From Sphacelaria rigidula (taxonomy: Eukaryota; Phaeophyceae; Sphacelariales): a stretch of DNA of 26,706 nt. Shown here in pieces: positions 22,101 to 26,706 of this stretch. Below the pieces are notes generated by a model. It made no database searches, had not been told where the DNA came from, and saw only the letters and a program-made list of their open reading frames with translations. The DNA is taken from assembly GCA_964200075.2 (NCBI GenBank), contig CAXNAA020000132.1, positions 1 to 26,706 of the forward strand, read 5' to 3'. Made by a program: the position numbers and the translations under genes. The number at the start of each line of letters is the position of its first letter. Positions within the stretch are counted from its first letter, which is position 1.

Positions 22101-25100
22101 AGATATTTCGCAGAAAAAATCCGAATGGAGCGCATCCGGTGGGGAATAAAACAGTTGTGCCAACAGACAACCGGGGCACAGCACCTACTCAATACGCATC
22201 AACATGCTGGGGGTTGGGACGATTGAGCTCACAAATAGCCGTGTAAGAACGATCTAGACTAGGCAAATAGATGTAAGTTATCGCGAACGCTGCACAACTT
22301 GTGTTGATTACGGTTTGAGAGCGTGAAGACGTGAGTAGCAAATATTATTTTCTTGGTTGAGTTTGCTTGACGAGAGTCGACACGGTGTAGGAGTGCTGGT
22401 CATGCTCCAGTCCGCGATATCAAAATGCAAGACGTACGTCGGGGAAGTGACGATTTGATCCCTTCAGGCCACCGACTCGTCTCGAGAACGGAGGGTCTAA
22501 TGTGTTACAAAAACAAAATAACCGACACTTGGAGGCGTGTATGTATATATATGCACGTGTATGTTTCAAAATCTAAACAGGCGAGATCGTCGATTGAACA
22601 AATGTATGCCTCCCAGTGCCAGTTTACATCACTACATTAGATCCTGAACTATGAGCTAACTACTAGCCGTATACGAAAAATCAAGATTGACGAAGCAATA
22701 CATAATTTCGCACACACTTGATTGCGGGTATTGTACATTGGACCTACCAGCTAAGATGGTACCCACGTATGGAGGTCGCTAGACTGCTTTCCAACGCCCA
22801 CGTATGTTTAGTTCCACAGAAGACGAGGGCCCAGGAAACGTCCAAGATACTGTACGGACCTTGTGGGAAACTGTAATCAACACATGTATGCGTTAAAGCG
22901 GGCGAAGAATTACATACGAGAAGTCATGGGGAAAACTACTGTTCATAAAACATGCCATCTCCAAACTGCAAAAAAAGGCCGAGCAAACAATGTATCATAG
23001 ATGCGATGAAGAAGTGACATAATCTGTTGAAGAATGCCCGGAAAAAGGTGGAACCTGAACTCCGCGCAAAGGGGATAACCGTACTACGTAGTGATTGAAC
23101 GGTGAGACACCTGTGAGGTAATGTGTAACCCGTGGCTGTCTCTGGAAGTGGCGAGACCAAAAAATGAAGCAATTCATTCGACGCTTTCATCCATATGCAA
23201 GATAATGAGTACCCTTCGGGCCGAACAATGTTGGCAAGATGCAGCTCATCCTTCATGCGGCTTGTCGAATACATTACGGTGTTGCGCGCTTGGTGATTGA
23301 TTGGGAGCCCGGTCCAGCGAAAACTCGGTATGCTCCGTCCAGGCTTTGTAGGGGTGCGAGGTCAATGATCATGTTACTACGGGACGCAAGATCATGAGTA
23401 CCTCTCCCCCGAGGGTGCTCCGTCTCGAAGGGGATGCGTGGTCAATGATCATATGACTATCGCATGCGAAATCATGAGTACCCCCCCCCGCCGCCCCCCC
23501 CCCCCCCCCGACGCACCCTTGTGGATGTATTGTCATTCTCTCAAAATCCACAAGGCTATTTCATCTTTGTACTCTACAGCAAAGCGCAATGTCGAAATTG
23601 TGTGTTCGAAGGTGAGGTATTTAAACACTCTGCATGTCACTTGTGATGTTGTCAGGCGTCACAGAAACGAAGCCATTTTCGCTACTTTTCTGGATTGCGA
23701 TTTGAAAACTGCAGTTTCCACAGTACCACCCCTACTGCATCTCAGACTCGCCTGGTTGTCTCCATCCTTGTCGTCCATAGACCGGTGACGGTGGAATCTG
23801 TGGAAACCCCAAACTTCGCCAAAGTTTGGCCGCCAGGTTGAAATAGAAAACGTTTGCATCACTTCCGCGCACCCGCCCTTGGCCTTGCTCATCCCGAAGA
23901 ACAAAATCAGGATAATCCCCAGAACGTTTTGAAATAATAATTGCTGTTTTAATCCTCCATTTTTTCAAGGCAGTGACAGTGCGCGGATGGTGCACGCGAT
24001 GCGACACGAAACGGACCACAAGAGGGAGATTCTCGATCGAACCCTGACTGACTCACCCCCACCTCCTGAGACTATTTCCATGTATTTCGACCCACGTACA
24101 ACCTTCGACATGGAGCATGTATTGACTATGACCGAAGAGGGTGTTTTGTACTTATAACCTTGGGTTACGGAGAAGAGGAGCCTCCAGTGATGTGATAAGT
24201 TTTTCGACTTCGTGAATTTCACCAGGGGATACCGTACACACGACGAGATTTCGACACAATGGTTTCAATCACGGTAGTCTCGGGCTCAATATCACCCCCA
24301 TCTGTGAATATATCGAGCCTGTCAAGGTATGACCAAGGAGTAGGATTCCCTGTAACCTGCAGTTCTGTTCTGCTGAGACATGTTTACGCTCATATTTTGC
24401 CAGACGTGATAGACTGGATTCTAGTGCTTTTGTGTCCTCTGCTCTACGACCACGGCACAAAGACTTTTCATATCACCCTTGAAGTGCCAACGGGACTTGC
24501 GCCAATTTCTGGTGCCGACAGTCCCGCCTGCAAAATCACCTGTACTTAGAGAATGATCTACTCTGTAGGCGTAGGCGCATGTTAGTTGAATGTGAGCGCT
24601 TAGACAATTTTTCATGGGAACCAATCCGTATTTGAGCATATTCGAGAATTTCAGCCCGTCTACAGGCGATTTTCTCCCCGGGATTGATTTTTCGGGCCCC
24701 AGTCCGTTGGGTGATGTTTTTCGGCTAGCTATGAGAAAATCATGTATATTCTCCGATTCTCTGGACGTTGGTTTTTGGTATGTCACCTTTCTGCCCAACG
24801 GGCTGCGGGCCGAAAAAACAACACCCGGGGGAAAGTCGCCTGTAGACGGGCTGAAATCCTCATGTTTGTACAAATACGGAGTGATTCCCGTACAAGATGG
24901 TCTTCCAGGAAACAACAGAAAATAAGTTACGGTCAGTGGGATCAACCAGTAACCTTCCGAATGCCCCCAGAGGCCCGTCCAAGCAATGTCCAGCTAGCCA
25001 CCACGTCGCTAGAGGACCTGACAATGCAAGTTCAACTCACCTCGAAATGTTGACAAATTGTCGTTCTCTATTTTTCATTCAACTGCCGCATTGTTTGGCT

Positions 25101-26150
25101 TGGAAGTGTGACTTCTACAGATAATTCCGTGCAGTTATTGCGCCGCCTACATTGTAAAGGTGCACAAAGTATTTAAATCCCAATCAAGCTGCAATCATAT
25201 GATCACTGCATCCTGTTGTTCAGGCCTCATCGCTCGACTGTGACAGGCATTAGCCCCGATGTTTTTCATGAGGGCATCCTACCCGTTGTAATAACTGTCA
25301 GTCAGCATTACGCTCGTCTGTAGAGTAAAAGCACGCGTCCAAGATCCAGATTCGTGGTAACGTTGGCATCATAACGTTGGAATTGGTACGAGGATCAAGA
25401 CTCTATTTTACTCATCATCCCGTCGAACTTTGAAGATGCGAATTACCATATGTTTACATATTTCGTATTACAATAATATTTCTCTTTTTTTTTCTTCTCA
25501 TATCTGTACATTGACCTGATCTCTCGAACCCCTGGCCATAGATGTAGGCTCGCCTTTCCGGAACCGTCACTACTATTCCATACAATACATTATTGTGCTA
25601 TTCGGAGATACCTCAATTATAGTAGGATTAAAAGCTGCGAATCTGGGTTTGACAATCAGCTGTTATAGGGAGCTCTTTACAATCCCGAAACAGCTACAAA
25701 TCGTGCAGACCTGGCTGGAGAGAAAATGCTCGATGAGGGTTAGAATTGATGATTGCCTTGACATTGTACCATATTTTTGTCAGCTTTGATGTTCGCCGTG
25801 ACACCATCTTTTTGACAACGCACGTGCCGGTAGTTGCCTTGAAATTGAATATGATTATATCGGTTGGTCAACGACTTCGTGGGGGAAATGTGCGTATTTG
25901 TACGCAAAGACCAGTAACGTCAAACCGTACACGAAACCCACCGCTCGATCGAGTATTCTCGACGATATGTTGATCTCACCTGGCCATTTCCGATATCCCA
26001 AACGAAAAATTCTCCCGTGGAATCCCCCGTAATTGCTCTGATCTGACCCCCCTGACGGGTGTCGATGAAGGATGTCATTTCCACCCCCACGATCTGATGC
26101 CGATGGCCGATCAGCCTACAGCACGTCTGTTGCGTCCCCACACTTATGAC
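3070..26150 (-). CDS. Partial multi-exon gene for a WD40-repeat protein, WDR49/CFAP337-like (tentative)
   Basis: The gene is read right to left. Its 5' end lies outside the window. Nine exons (26150-25980, 23883-23752, 20476-20311, 18870-18671, 17262-17101, 14805-14355, 13738-13461, 12029-11491, 9091-8926) have compatible phases and total 2265 nt, or 755 codons without a stop. The product carries successive WD40-type strands, such as ITGDSTGEFFVWDIG, DLIASTGRQLRFWNLQ, LLAGDSDGEITLWVV and VVTASTDCTVRLFTL. WD40 proteins fold as beta-propellers that scaffold complexes. The order of motifs, including VMQTFSIST directly after the first WD strand, resembles the axonemal WDR49/CFAP337/EFCAB8 group, so a flagellar role is my inference. 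More 3' exons (6377-6319, 6141-5377, 3938-3663, 3571-3070) probably add a disordered charged tail ending in DELDK and a TGA at 3072-3070. The exact 3' structure is uncertain. Confidence 0.8.
3663..3938 (-). CDS. Probable 3' exon of the WD40 gene
   Basis: This open frame follows the acceptor CCGAATGTAG. It takes one base to complete the GG left by the 5377 donor (giving Gly) and encodes KLSIEDRLQPAC, LADRNDDTKHLAYMSETSRL and HEQDFEKESPNTKVDRSFLSG. The donor could be GGAAG then GTACGA. The charged composition is like the neighbouring exons. The frame ends shortly after, while the next frame over becomes coding-like, so the join to the last segment is unresolved. Confidence 0.5.
3939..5376 (-). 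other. Putative intron between the 6141-5377 and 3938-3663 exons
   Basis: This 1438-bp stretch has donor GTGAGA and acceptor CCGAATGTAG. No repeat family from this window was recognised in it. A minus-strand frame near 5215-5115 (GPDVEEFRDSSCSRAEPA) is somewhat coding-like but does not fit the phases. Confidence 0.45.
5377..6141 (-). CDS. Probable long C-terminal exon of the WD40 gene (charged, low complexity)
   Basis: This is an open frame of 765 nt. The acceptor is CGCGCGCAG then ATGGTCTTG, and the donor is GCCGG then GTGAGA, leaving phase 2. It begins AAEIEEYRIFSEQILRRVGE, which looks helical. Then come Gly/Ser/Gln/Arg-rich stretches, including QQPQQQRRRRRRRR encoded by a GTC/GTT microsatellite at 5742-5780, and EIDDVLHKAVDNAAGERKK near the end. 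If the donor is not used, the frame stops two codons on at TGA 5375-5373. Composition and triplet-repeat phase support coding; no domain is recognised. Confidence 0.6.
6319..6377 (-). CDS. Probable small exon of the WD40 gene, after the propeller
   Basis: This exon has 59 nt, entering in phase 0 and leaving in phase 2. The acceptor is CCCCGTCAG then ACATACAGT. The donor is TTCAG then GTAACG. It encodes TYSSPKDLRVLKGAKISPF. The PKDLRVLKG wording resembles a short conserved stretch I recall after the last WD repeat of WDR49-like proteins, but from memory only. Its phase fits both exon i (phase 0 out) and the 6141 exon (needs phase 2). A competing frame through the same DNA (CSYIFTVVVGTS, CFEGCKNITVQ) is also open. 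Confidence 0.45.
6378..8925 (-). other. Intron region after the last clear WD40 exon
   Basis: This 2548-bp region starts with the GC donor GCAAGA at 8925. It may contain the small exon 7257-7153. A G run is at 7553-7562. A segment around 8735-8830 (minus strand GGTTCGATTCC) resembles a tRNA-derived B box. Nothing else is recognised. Confidence 0.5.
7153..7257 (-). CDS. Possible short exon of the WD40 gene (alternative C-terminus)
   Basis: After the acceptor AATTCTTCAG a phase-0 frame of 34 codons encodes VGALKFKAMEMLGEVDMRD and then SVRIDRAETCEKH, ending in TGA at 7155-7153. It fits the phase left by exon i. It could be a terminal exon of a shorter isoform, or it could be trimmed by a donor inside it (GAGAG then GTGGAC keeps phase 0) and spliced on to 6377. 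No family similarity is recognised, so this stays tentative. Confidence 0.3.
   Translation of the reverse strand, partial: VGALKFKAMEMLGEVDMRDTESVRIDRAETCEKH
8926..9091 (-). CDS. WD40 gene exon i (last clear WD40 blade)
   Basis: This exon has 166 nt, entering with one base that completes a codon and leaving in phase 0. The acceptor is CGGACAG then TGTCAAGCG. It encodes VKRVFDHLTAIPPNLKW, then EAHRGRPVSSLCLVD and SLVVTASTDCTVRLFTLVDVQ. This is a full WD40 blade with the AH dipeptide and the S-T-D-x-T-V-R-L-F strand. No plausible GT donor is found at the end of the homology. CAG then GCAAGA is an excellent GC donor, so I end the exon there. Confidence 0.85.
9154..9370. mobile_element. Non-autonomous inverted-repeat element (MITE-like) enclosing a TTAGGG array
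   Basis: The left arm 9154-9207 and right arm 9316-9370 are inverted copies, beginning TGTAATGCGTGAGAG and sharing GCGTGCTTAGAGGACCGCA. A GGGTT flanks both sides (9149-9153 and 9371-9375), as a 5-bp target duplication would. Between the arms is a telomere-like array (9213-9257) and about 58 bp of unique DNA. There is no ORF. Total length is 217 bp. Confidence 0.8.
9213..9257 (+). repeat. Interstitial telomere-like TTAGGG array
   Basis: About five perfect TTAGGG units are followed by TTAGTG, TTGGGG and TTAGGG variants. TTAGGG is a common eukaryotic telomere unit. Here it lies inside an inverted-repeat element rather than at a chromosome end. Confidence 0.9.
9405..9925 (+). repeat. G-headed dispersed repeat, copy 3 (longest)
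   Basis: This copy contains in order the head (GGCATGATCTTGTATGCC), the body (CTTACAAAGTTGAGACGGAG), the GTGTTCGGCGAGTCGCATGA segment, CGCCACTTCCAGAGACAG, a CTCACCATT..CACTACGAGGTACGATCATCC segment, and a tail with ACAACATGATCTAGCTCGA. It runs into a very long G tract and an assembly gap, so its 3' end is not defined. Confidence 0.8.
9925..10103 (+). repeat. Long G runs around an assembly gap
   Basis: A G run of about 30 bases (9925-9955) and another of about 45 (10059-10103) bracket a 10-N gap at 9989-9998. The run lengths and the intervening G/T-rich sequence are likely unreliable. Confidence 0.9.
11491..12029 (-). CDS. WD40 gene exon h (Q/H-rich insert plus WD40 blade)
   Basis: This exon has 539 nt, entering in phase 0 and leaving in phase 2. 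A good pyrimidine tract with CTGCTTCAG precedes TCGTCTGCC. The donor is GACTT then GTGAGA. The first half is low complexity, with a QRQQQQHQHQHQHQQQRQQQ tract encoded by a CAR/CAY microsatellite (about 11860-11912). The second half returns to folded WD40 text: REDVLSRLLIVAGSASGWVE and AWRAEGLMAAAGVD. TT plus T of the next exon makes Phe. The triplet repeat keeps the frame, as expected in a coding exon. Confidence 0.75.
12030..13460 (-). other. Intron between exons g and h
   Basis: This 1431-bp intron has donor GTGAGA and acceptor CTGCTTCAG. Positions 12280-12830 are rich in TACCG and its complement (see the repeat entry). The rest shows only a short AAAAGCACGTG duplication near 13062-13090. 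Confidence 0.65.
12280..12830. repeat. TACCG/CGGTA-rich stretch
   Basis: TACCG or its complement recurs well over ten times in about 550 bp, often as ACCGCGGTA or GTACCGTAC, with no fixed spacing. It could be a decayed satellite or a foldback element. I could not define a unit. Confidence 0.5.
13461..13738 (-). CDS. WD40 gene exon g (linker)
   Basis: This exon has 278 nt, entering in phase 1 and leaving in phase 0. The acceptor is the tandem GCTCAGCAG, so a start at 13738 or 13735 only adds or removes one residue. The donor is AAAGGG then GTGAGA. It encodes VVGKKKCLVLDSAGG, then an Asp/Glu/Gly/Thr-rich stretch (AWDGGVEDSSVDNTGAA, ETREVADGTEGDRGN) ending in QQTRLKG. It has no WD40 signature. 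It reads as a disordered linker between propeller parts, supported by composition and phase. Confidence 0.65.
14355..14805 (-). CDS. WD40 gene exon f
   Basis: This exon has 451 nt, entering in phase 0 and leaving in phase 1. The acceptor is CCTGCCCAG then GATTTGAGG. The donor is GGACCAG then GTGTAG. It starts with a WD40 blade (SDLEADVVALTF, LLAGDSDGEITLWVV). A non-repeat segment of about 100 residues follows, containing SWSILYFQEEW and FVFELDAETHEQIKGP. The single leftover G joins CA of the next exon to make Ala. The reading frame stays open for a further 90 nt beyond the chosen donor, so the donor choice rests on phase agreement with exon g. Confidence 0.8.
14806..17100 (-). other. Intron between exons e and f
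   Basis: This 2295-bp intron has donor GTAAGA and acceptor CCTGCCCAG. It contains a degenerate telomere-like patch at 16731-16768, short G runs near 15004 and 16011, and C-runs near 15421. No gene or known repeat was recognised in the rest. Confidence 0.7.
16731..16768 (+). repeat. Degenerate TTAGGG patch
   Basis: Units GGGTTAGGGCTTAGACTTAG and GGTTAGGGTCAGGGTT appear, flanked by the 8-bp inverted repeat CTGTTCTT / AAGAACAG. This is a second, more decayed interstitial telomere-like site in the same gene. Confidence 0.65.
17101..17262 (-). CDS. WD40 gene exon e
   Basis: This exon has 162 nt and 54 codons, phase 0 at both ends. The acceptor is CACTACATAG then CTTTTGTTC. The donor is GTCGAAGAC then GTAAGA, a near-ideal site. 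It encodes LLFEVKDAHHGPVTQLVV and then TSIGVDRRMMIFREK. This is a WD40 blade with the His of the GH/AH dipeptide and a D-R-x-M-x-I-F strand in place of the WD end. An in-frame TAG just before the exon fixes the acceptor position. Confidence 0.85.
17263..18670 (-). other. Intron between exons d and e
   Basis: This 1408-bp intron has donor GTATTT and acceptor CACTACATAG. It holds a two-unit tandem duplication at 18058-18138. Nothing else was recognised. Confidence 0.75.
18058..18138. repeat. Tandem duplication, two 40-bp units
   Basis: Both units begin CTATGGAGCGAAGGACCGAA and contain an ACTGAGAA segment, differing at only a few positions. The similarity indicates a recent duplication inside an intron. 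Confidence 0.85.
18671..18870 (-). CDS. WD40 gene exon d
   Basis: This exon has 200 nt, entering with two bases that complete a codon and leaving in phase 0. The acceptor is GACAACCAG then ATAAGTCG. The donor is GGGCAG then GTATTT. It encodes DLIASTGRQLRFWNLQTSD, an IACMTTDRPGPRRLYL segment and TFEGGIAVMHIVTGQ. Together these cover the end of one WD40 blade and most of the next. The RRLYLGTFEGGI strand parallels the RKFIVGDHxG strand I recall in the WDR49-like family. Confidence 0.85.
19193..19668 (+). repeat. G-headed dispersed repeat, copy 4
   Basis: It includes head GTACTCATGATCTTGCATG, body CCTACAAAGCCGGGACGGAG, the GTGTTCGGCGAGTCGC segment, GCCACTTCCAGAGACAG, GTGTCTCACCAT, a G run at 19501-19523, and the ATGTCTTATCCCC tail found also at 428. 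A second G run (about 19669-19682) follows. Confidence 0.8.
19775..20231. mobile_element. Near-palindromic foldback element, 457 bp
   Basis: The left arm (19775-19966) and right arm (20037-20231) are inverted copies at roughly 85-90% by eye. They share AACAGCCGATCATCGAAATT, AAATATGGTTCCATTC and AACCGAAATGTTGGGGTCCT, with a 70-bp loop holding GATCCG/CGGATC. No transposase is seen. This fits a non-autonomous foldback or MITE-like element. A related arm starts at 26642 at the right edge. Confidence 0.8.
20311..20476 (-). CDS. WD40 gene exon c
   Basis: This exon has 166 nt, entering in phase 0 and leaving in phase 1. A strong pyrimidine tract and ACCACCAG precede AACAGCCGC. The donor is ACATCG then GTACGT. 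It encodes NSRWGEDGAMQNDD, an IGGTAVIRTRQLIKD segment and AVPVSVLVYI. The leftover G joins AT of the next exon to give Asp, producing VLVYIDKSMDLIASTG, which reads as one continuous WD40 strand pair. The exon lies only about 80 bp from the end of a 457-bp near-palindromic element. Confidence 0.75.
21829..21863 (+). repeat. Small tandem repeat, two 17-bp units
   Basis: GGGATCATACCCCGTTT occurs twice in direct succession. It is intronic, with no further meaning seen. Confidence 0.85.
23050..23402 (-). repeat. G-headed dispersed repeat, copy 5
   Basis: Read on the minus strand it has the head (GGTACTCATGATCTTGCG), the body (CCCTACAAAGCCTGGACGGA), AGCCGCATGAAGGATGAGCT, CGCCACTTCCAGAGACAGCC, GGTGTCTCACCGTTCAATCA and CACTACGTAGTACGGTTATC. 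The last segment equals the first bases of this window, which ties copy 1 to the same family. Confidence 0.85.
23412..23512 (-). repeat. Extra head of the G-headed repeat with its G run
   Basis: On the minus strand a G run (23481-23510, seen as C on plus) leads into GTACTCATGATTTCGCATGC, CCATTGACCACGCATCCCC and GAGACGGAGCACC. This is a second head stacked directly upstream of copy 5 in the same orientation. Confidence 0.75.
23752..23883 (-). CDS. WD40 gene exon b
   Basis: This exon has 132 nt in phase 0. It encodes GGCAEVMQTFSIST and then WRPNFGEVWGFHRFH, ending near DDKDGDNQ. The motif VMQTFS placed just after a WD strand matches what I remember of WDR49-type proteins (CVQTF). The acceptor is GAGCAAG or, six bases on, GGCCAAG (start 23877); both keep the frame. 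The donor that preserves phase 0 is CAG then GCGAGT, a GC donor. An alternative GT donor after AGAAAA at about 23686 also keeps phase 0, so the 3' boundary is less certain than the body of the exon. Confidence 0.65.
23884..25979 (-). other. Intron between exons a and b
   Basis: This 2096-bp intron has donor GTGAGA and acceptor GAGCAAG. It contains the palindrome at 24616-24889. A minus-strand open stretch at about 24156-24060 was considered as an exon and set aside. The rest shows nothing recognised. Confidence 0.65.
24616..24889. repeat. Palindromic element whose two arms encode the same peptide
   Basis: Arms 24616-24711 and 24793-24889 are inverted copies around an 81-bp loop. Shared motifs are ATTTCAGCCCGTCTACAGGC and CCGTTGGG. 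Read towards the loop, each arm is open and encodes FSPSTGDF followed by PG and SPLG. A third partial unit (ACAGGTGATTTTGCAGG, minus) lies at about 24520-24548. Confidence 0.7.
25980..26150 (-). CDS. WD40 gene exon a (first exon visible in the window)
   Basis: This exon has 171 nt and 57 codons, phase 0 at both ends. The acceptor is ACCTTCCAG before GTCATAAGTG. The donor is GGCCAG then GTGAGA. The encoded text includes RLIGHRHQIVGVEM followed by AITGDSTGEFFVWDIGNGQ. This is a complete B-C-D strand pattern of a WD40 blade with a WD dipeptide. It is preceded by intron sequence with G-run repeats, so earlier exons must lie at higher coordinates or beyond the window. Confidence 0.85.
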
Positions 26151-26227
26151 CTGGAAGGTATACGTAGGCAGGCGCAGTTCAAGTCGAGTTTCGGATCGTT
26201 CGACGATACAGGGTGTGCGTGTGTGTG

Positions 26228-26275
26228 TGGGGGGGGGGTACTCATGATCACGCATACCATAGTACGGTATAGTAG
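26228..26275 (+). repeat. G-headed repeat, head fragment
   Basis: A G run leads into GTACTCATGATCACGCATAC and CATAGT, matching only the head of the dispersed family. Confidence 0.65.
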
Positions 26276-26568
26276 GGAGGAGGGGGGGGCGTCGGGTTTC
26301 AAGCACCACCAGATAGGAAGAGAATCAGAAACAATGGTACTTTTTGCCTTCCCTGAAATGCTTTTGATTTCACGCCTCCCCCTAAATTTGTACCGGCGTT
26401 TTTCCAAGTCGTGGTGAGATGTTGCCGCGAACTCCGGTATCGACATGCGTGTATTTGATCCGCGCTCCCTGCAGTGGCTGGGAGATTCTCGTGCTTGGGA
26501 GCTTGTGGGTGCAAAACTACGTGGAGATCTATACGGTAGAAGGTCGTGGGAGATATGTGGGCAGCATT

Positions 26569-26604
26569 TGAAAAGGCACCTGAAAAGGCACTGGATAAGG
26601 CACC
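26569..26604 (+). repeat. Three-unit 12-bp direct repeat
   Basis: TGAAAAGGCACC, TGAAAAGGCACT and GGATAAGGCACC follow one another without gaps. Confidence 0.8.
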
Positions 26605-26641
26605 GGAGGGAAGCGCTTGCTTGAAAGGACGCTTCAAAAAA

Positions 26642-26706
26642 CAGCCGATCATCTATGTTGAGGATGGTGCTTTTCATTGAGGATGAGAACCCGGAGGATT
26701 AAAATC
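26642..26706 (+). mobile_element. Start of a second foldback element, cut by the window edge
   Basis: AACAGCCGATCATC.. through CCCGGAGGATTAAAATC matches the left arm at 19781-19845 in about 60 of 66 positions. The rest of the element lies beyond the window. Confidence 0.8.

Larger units (their letters stand above)
20477..23751 (-). other. Intron between exons b and c
   Basis: This 3275-bp intron ends with a strong pyrimidine tract and ACCACCAG. It holds a minus-strand G-headed repeat (23050-23402) with an extra head (23412-23484), a C-run, and a small tandem repeat (21829-21863). A segment at 22360-22500 resembles 2336-2470 (GACGAGAGTCGACACGGTG). No gene was seen. Confidence 0.65.
26151..26706. 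other. Right edge: intron upstream of exon a, repeats
   Basis: It holds a head fragment of the G-headed repeat (26228-26275), a G run near 26281, a 12-bp direct repeat (26569-26604) and the start of a foldback arm (26642-26706). Two overlapping minus-strand ORFs here are made of these repeats and are not supported as exons. Confidence 0.6.

Noticed and set aside
24060-24156. Minus-strand open stretch YKYKTPSSVIVNTC after an AG, ending at GGAG/GTGGGG, as an extra exon between a and b
   Set aside because: It needs phase 1 on entry while exon a leaves phase 0, and it would separate the WD strand from the VMQTFS motif that should follow directly.
24421-24945. 174-codon minus-strand ORF through the palindrome
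   Set aside because: Its repeated text comes from the inverted arms, so one arm is read sense and the other antisense; it is explained by the repeat.
26144-26677. 177-codon minus-strand ORF at the right edge as the 5' exon of the gene
   Set aside because: It is built from the foldback arm, a 12-bp tandem repeat and a G-headed repeat fragment, and it runs through the clear acceptor of exon a in a different frame.

Overview
The window looks like nuclear DNA of an intron-rich protist. I favour a stramenopile, possibly a brown alga. The reasons are GT-AG introns mostly of 0.6 to 3.3 kb around short exons, codon-like triplet repeats that encode Q/H, R/Q and N/D tracts inside exons, TTAGGG-type telomere-like arrays, and many long G runs beside dispersed repeats. 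The assignment is inference from sequence style and was not tested by a search.

One gene dominates. It runs on the minus strand from beyond the right edge (5' end missing) to about position 3070. Nine exons between 26150 and 8926 join with perfectly matching splice phases into 755 uninterrupted codons of a WD40-repeat protein (exons 26150-25980, 23883-23752, 20476-20311, 18870-18671, 17262-17101, 14805-14355, 13738-13461, 12029-11491, 9091-8926). The order and wording of the repeats resemble, from memory, the ciliary/flagellar WDR49/CFAP337-type WD40 proteins. Further exons towards the C-terminus are probable (6377-6319, 6141-5377, 3938-3663, about 3571-3070) or only possible (7257-7153). They encode a charged, low-complexity tail. 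At least one intron (after 8926), and perhaps a second (after 23752), uses a GC donor.

The introns and the left flank are filled with repeats. A dispersed family headed by a G run and GTACTCATGATC occurs at least five times. A 217-bp element with 55-bp terminal inverted repeats encloses a TTAGGG array and is flanked by a GGGTT duplication (9154-9370). A 457-bp near-palindrome lies next to an exon (19775-20231), and a partial second copy starts at the right edge. A smaller palindrome (24616-24889) has both arms encoding the same short peptide. There are also several short tandem duplications, a TACCG-rich stretch, and a 10-N assembly gap set in long G runs. I saw no tRNA, rRNA, CRISPR or bacterial-type operon. 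No plus-strand ORF has convincing coding character.
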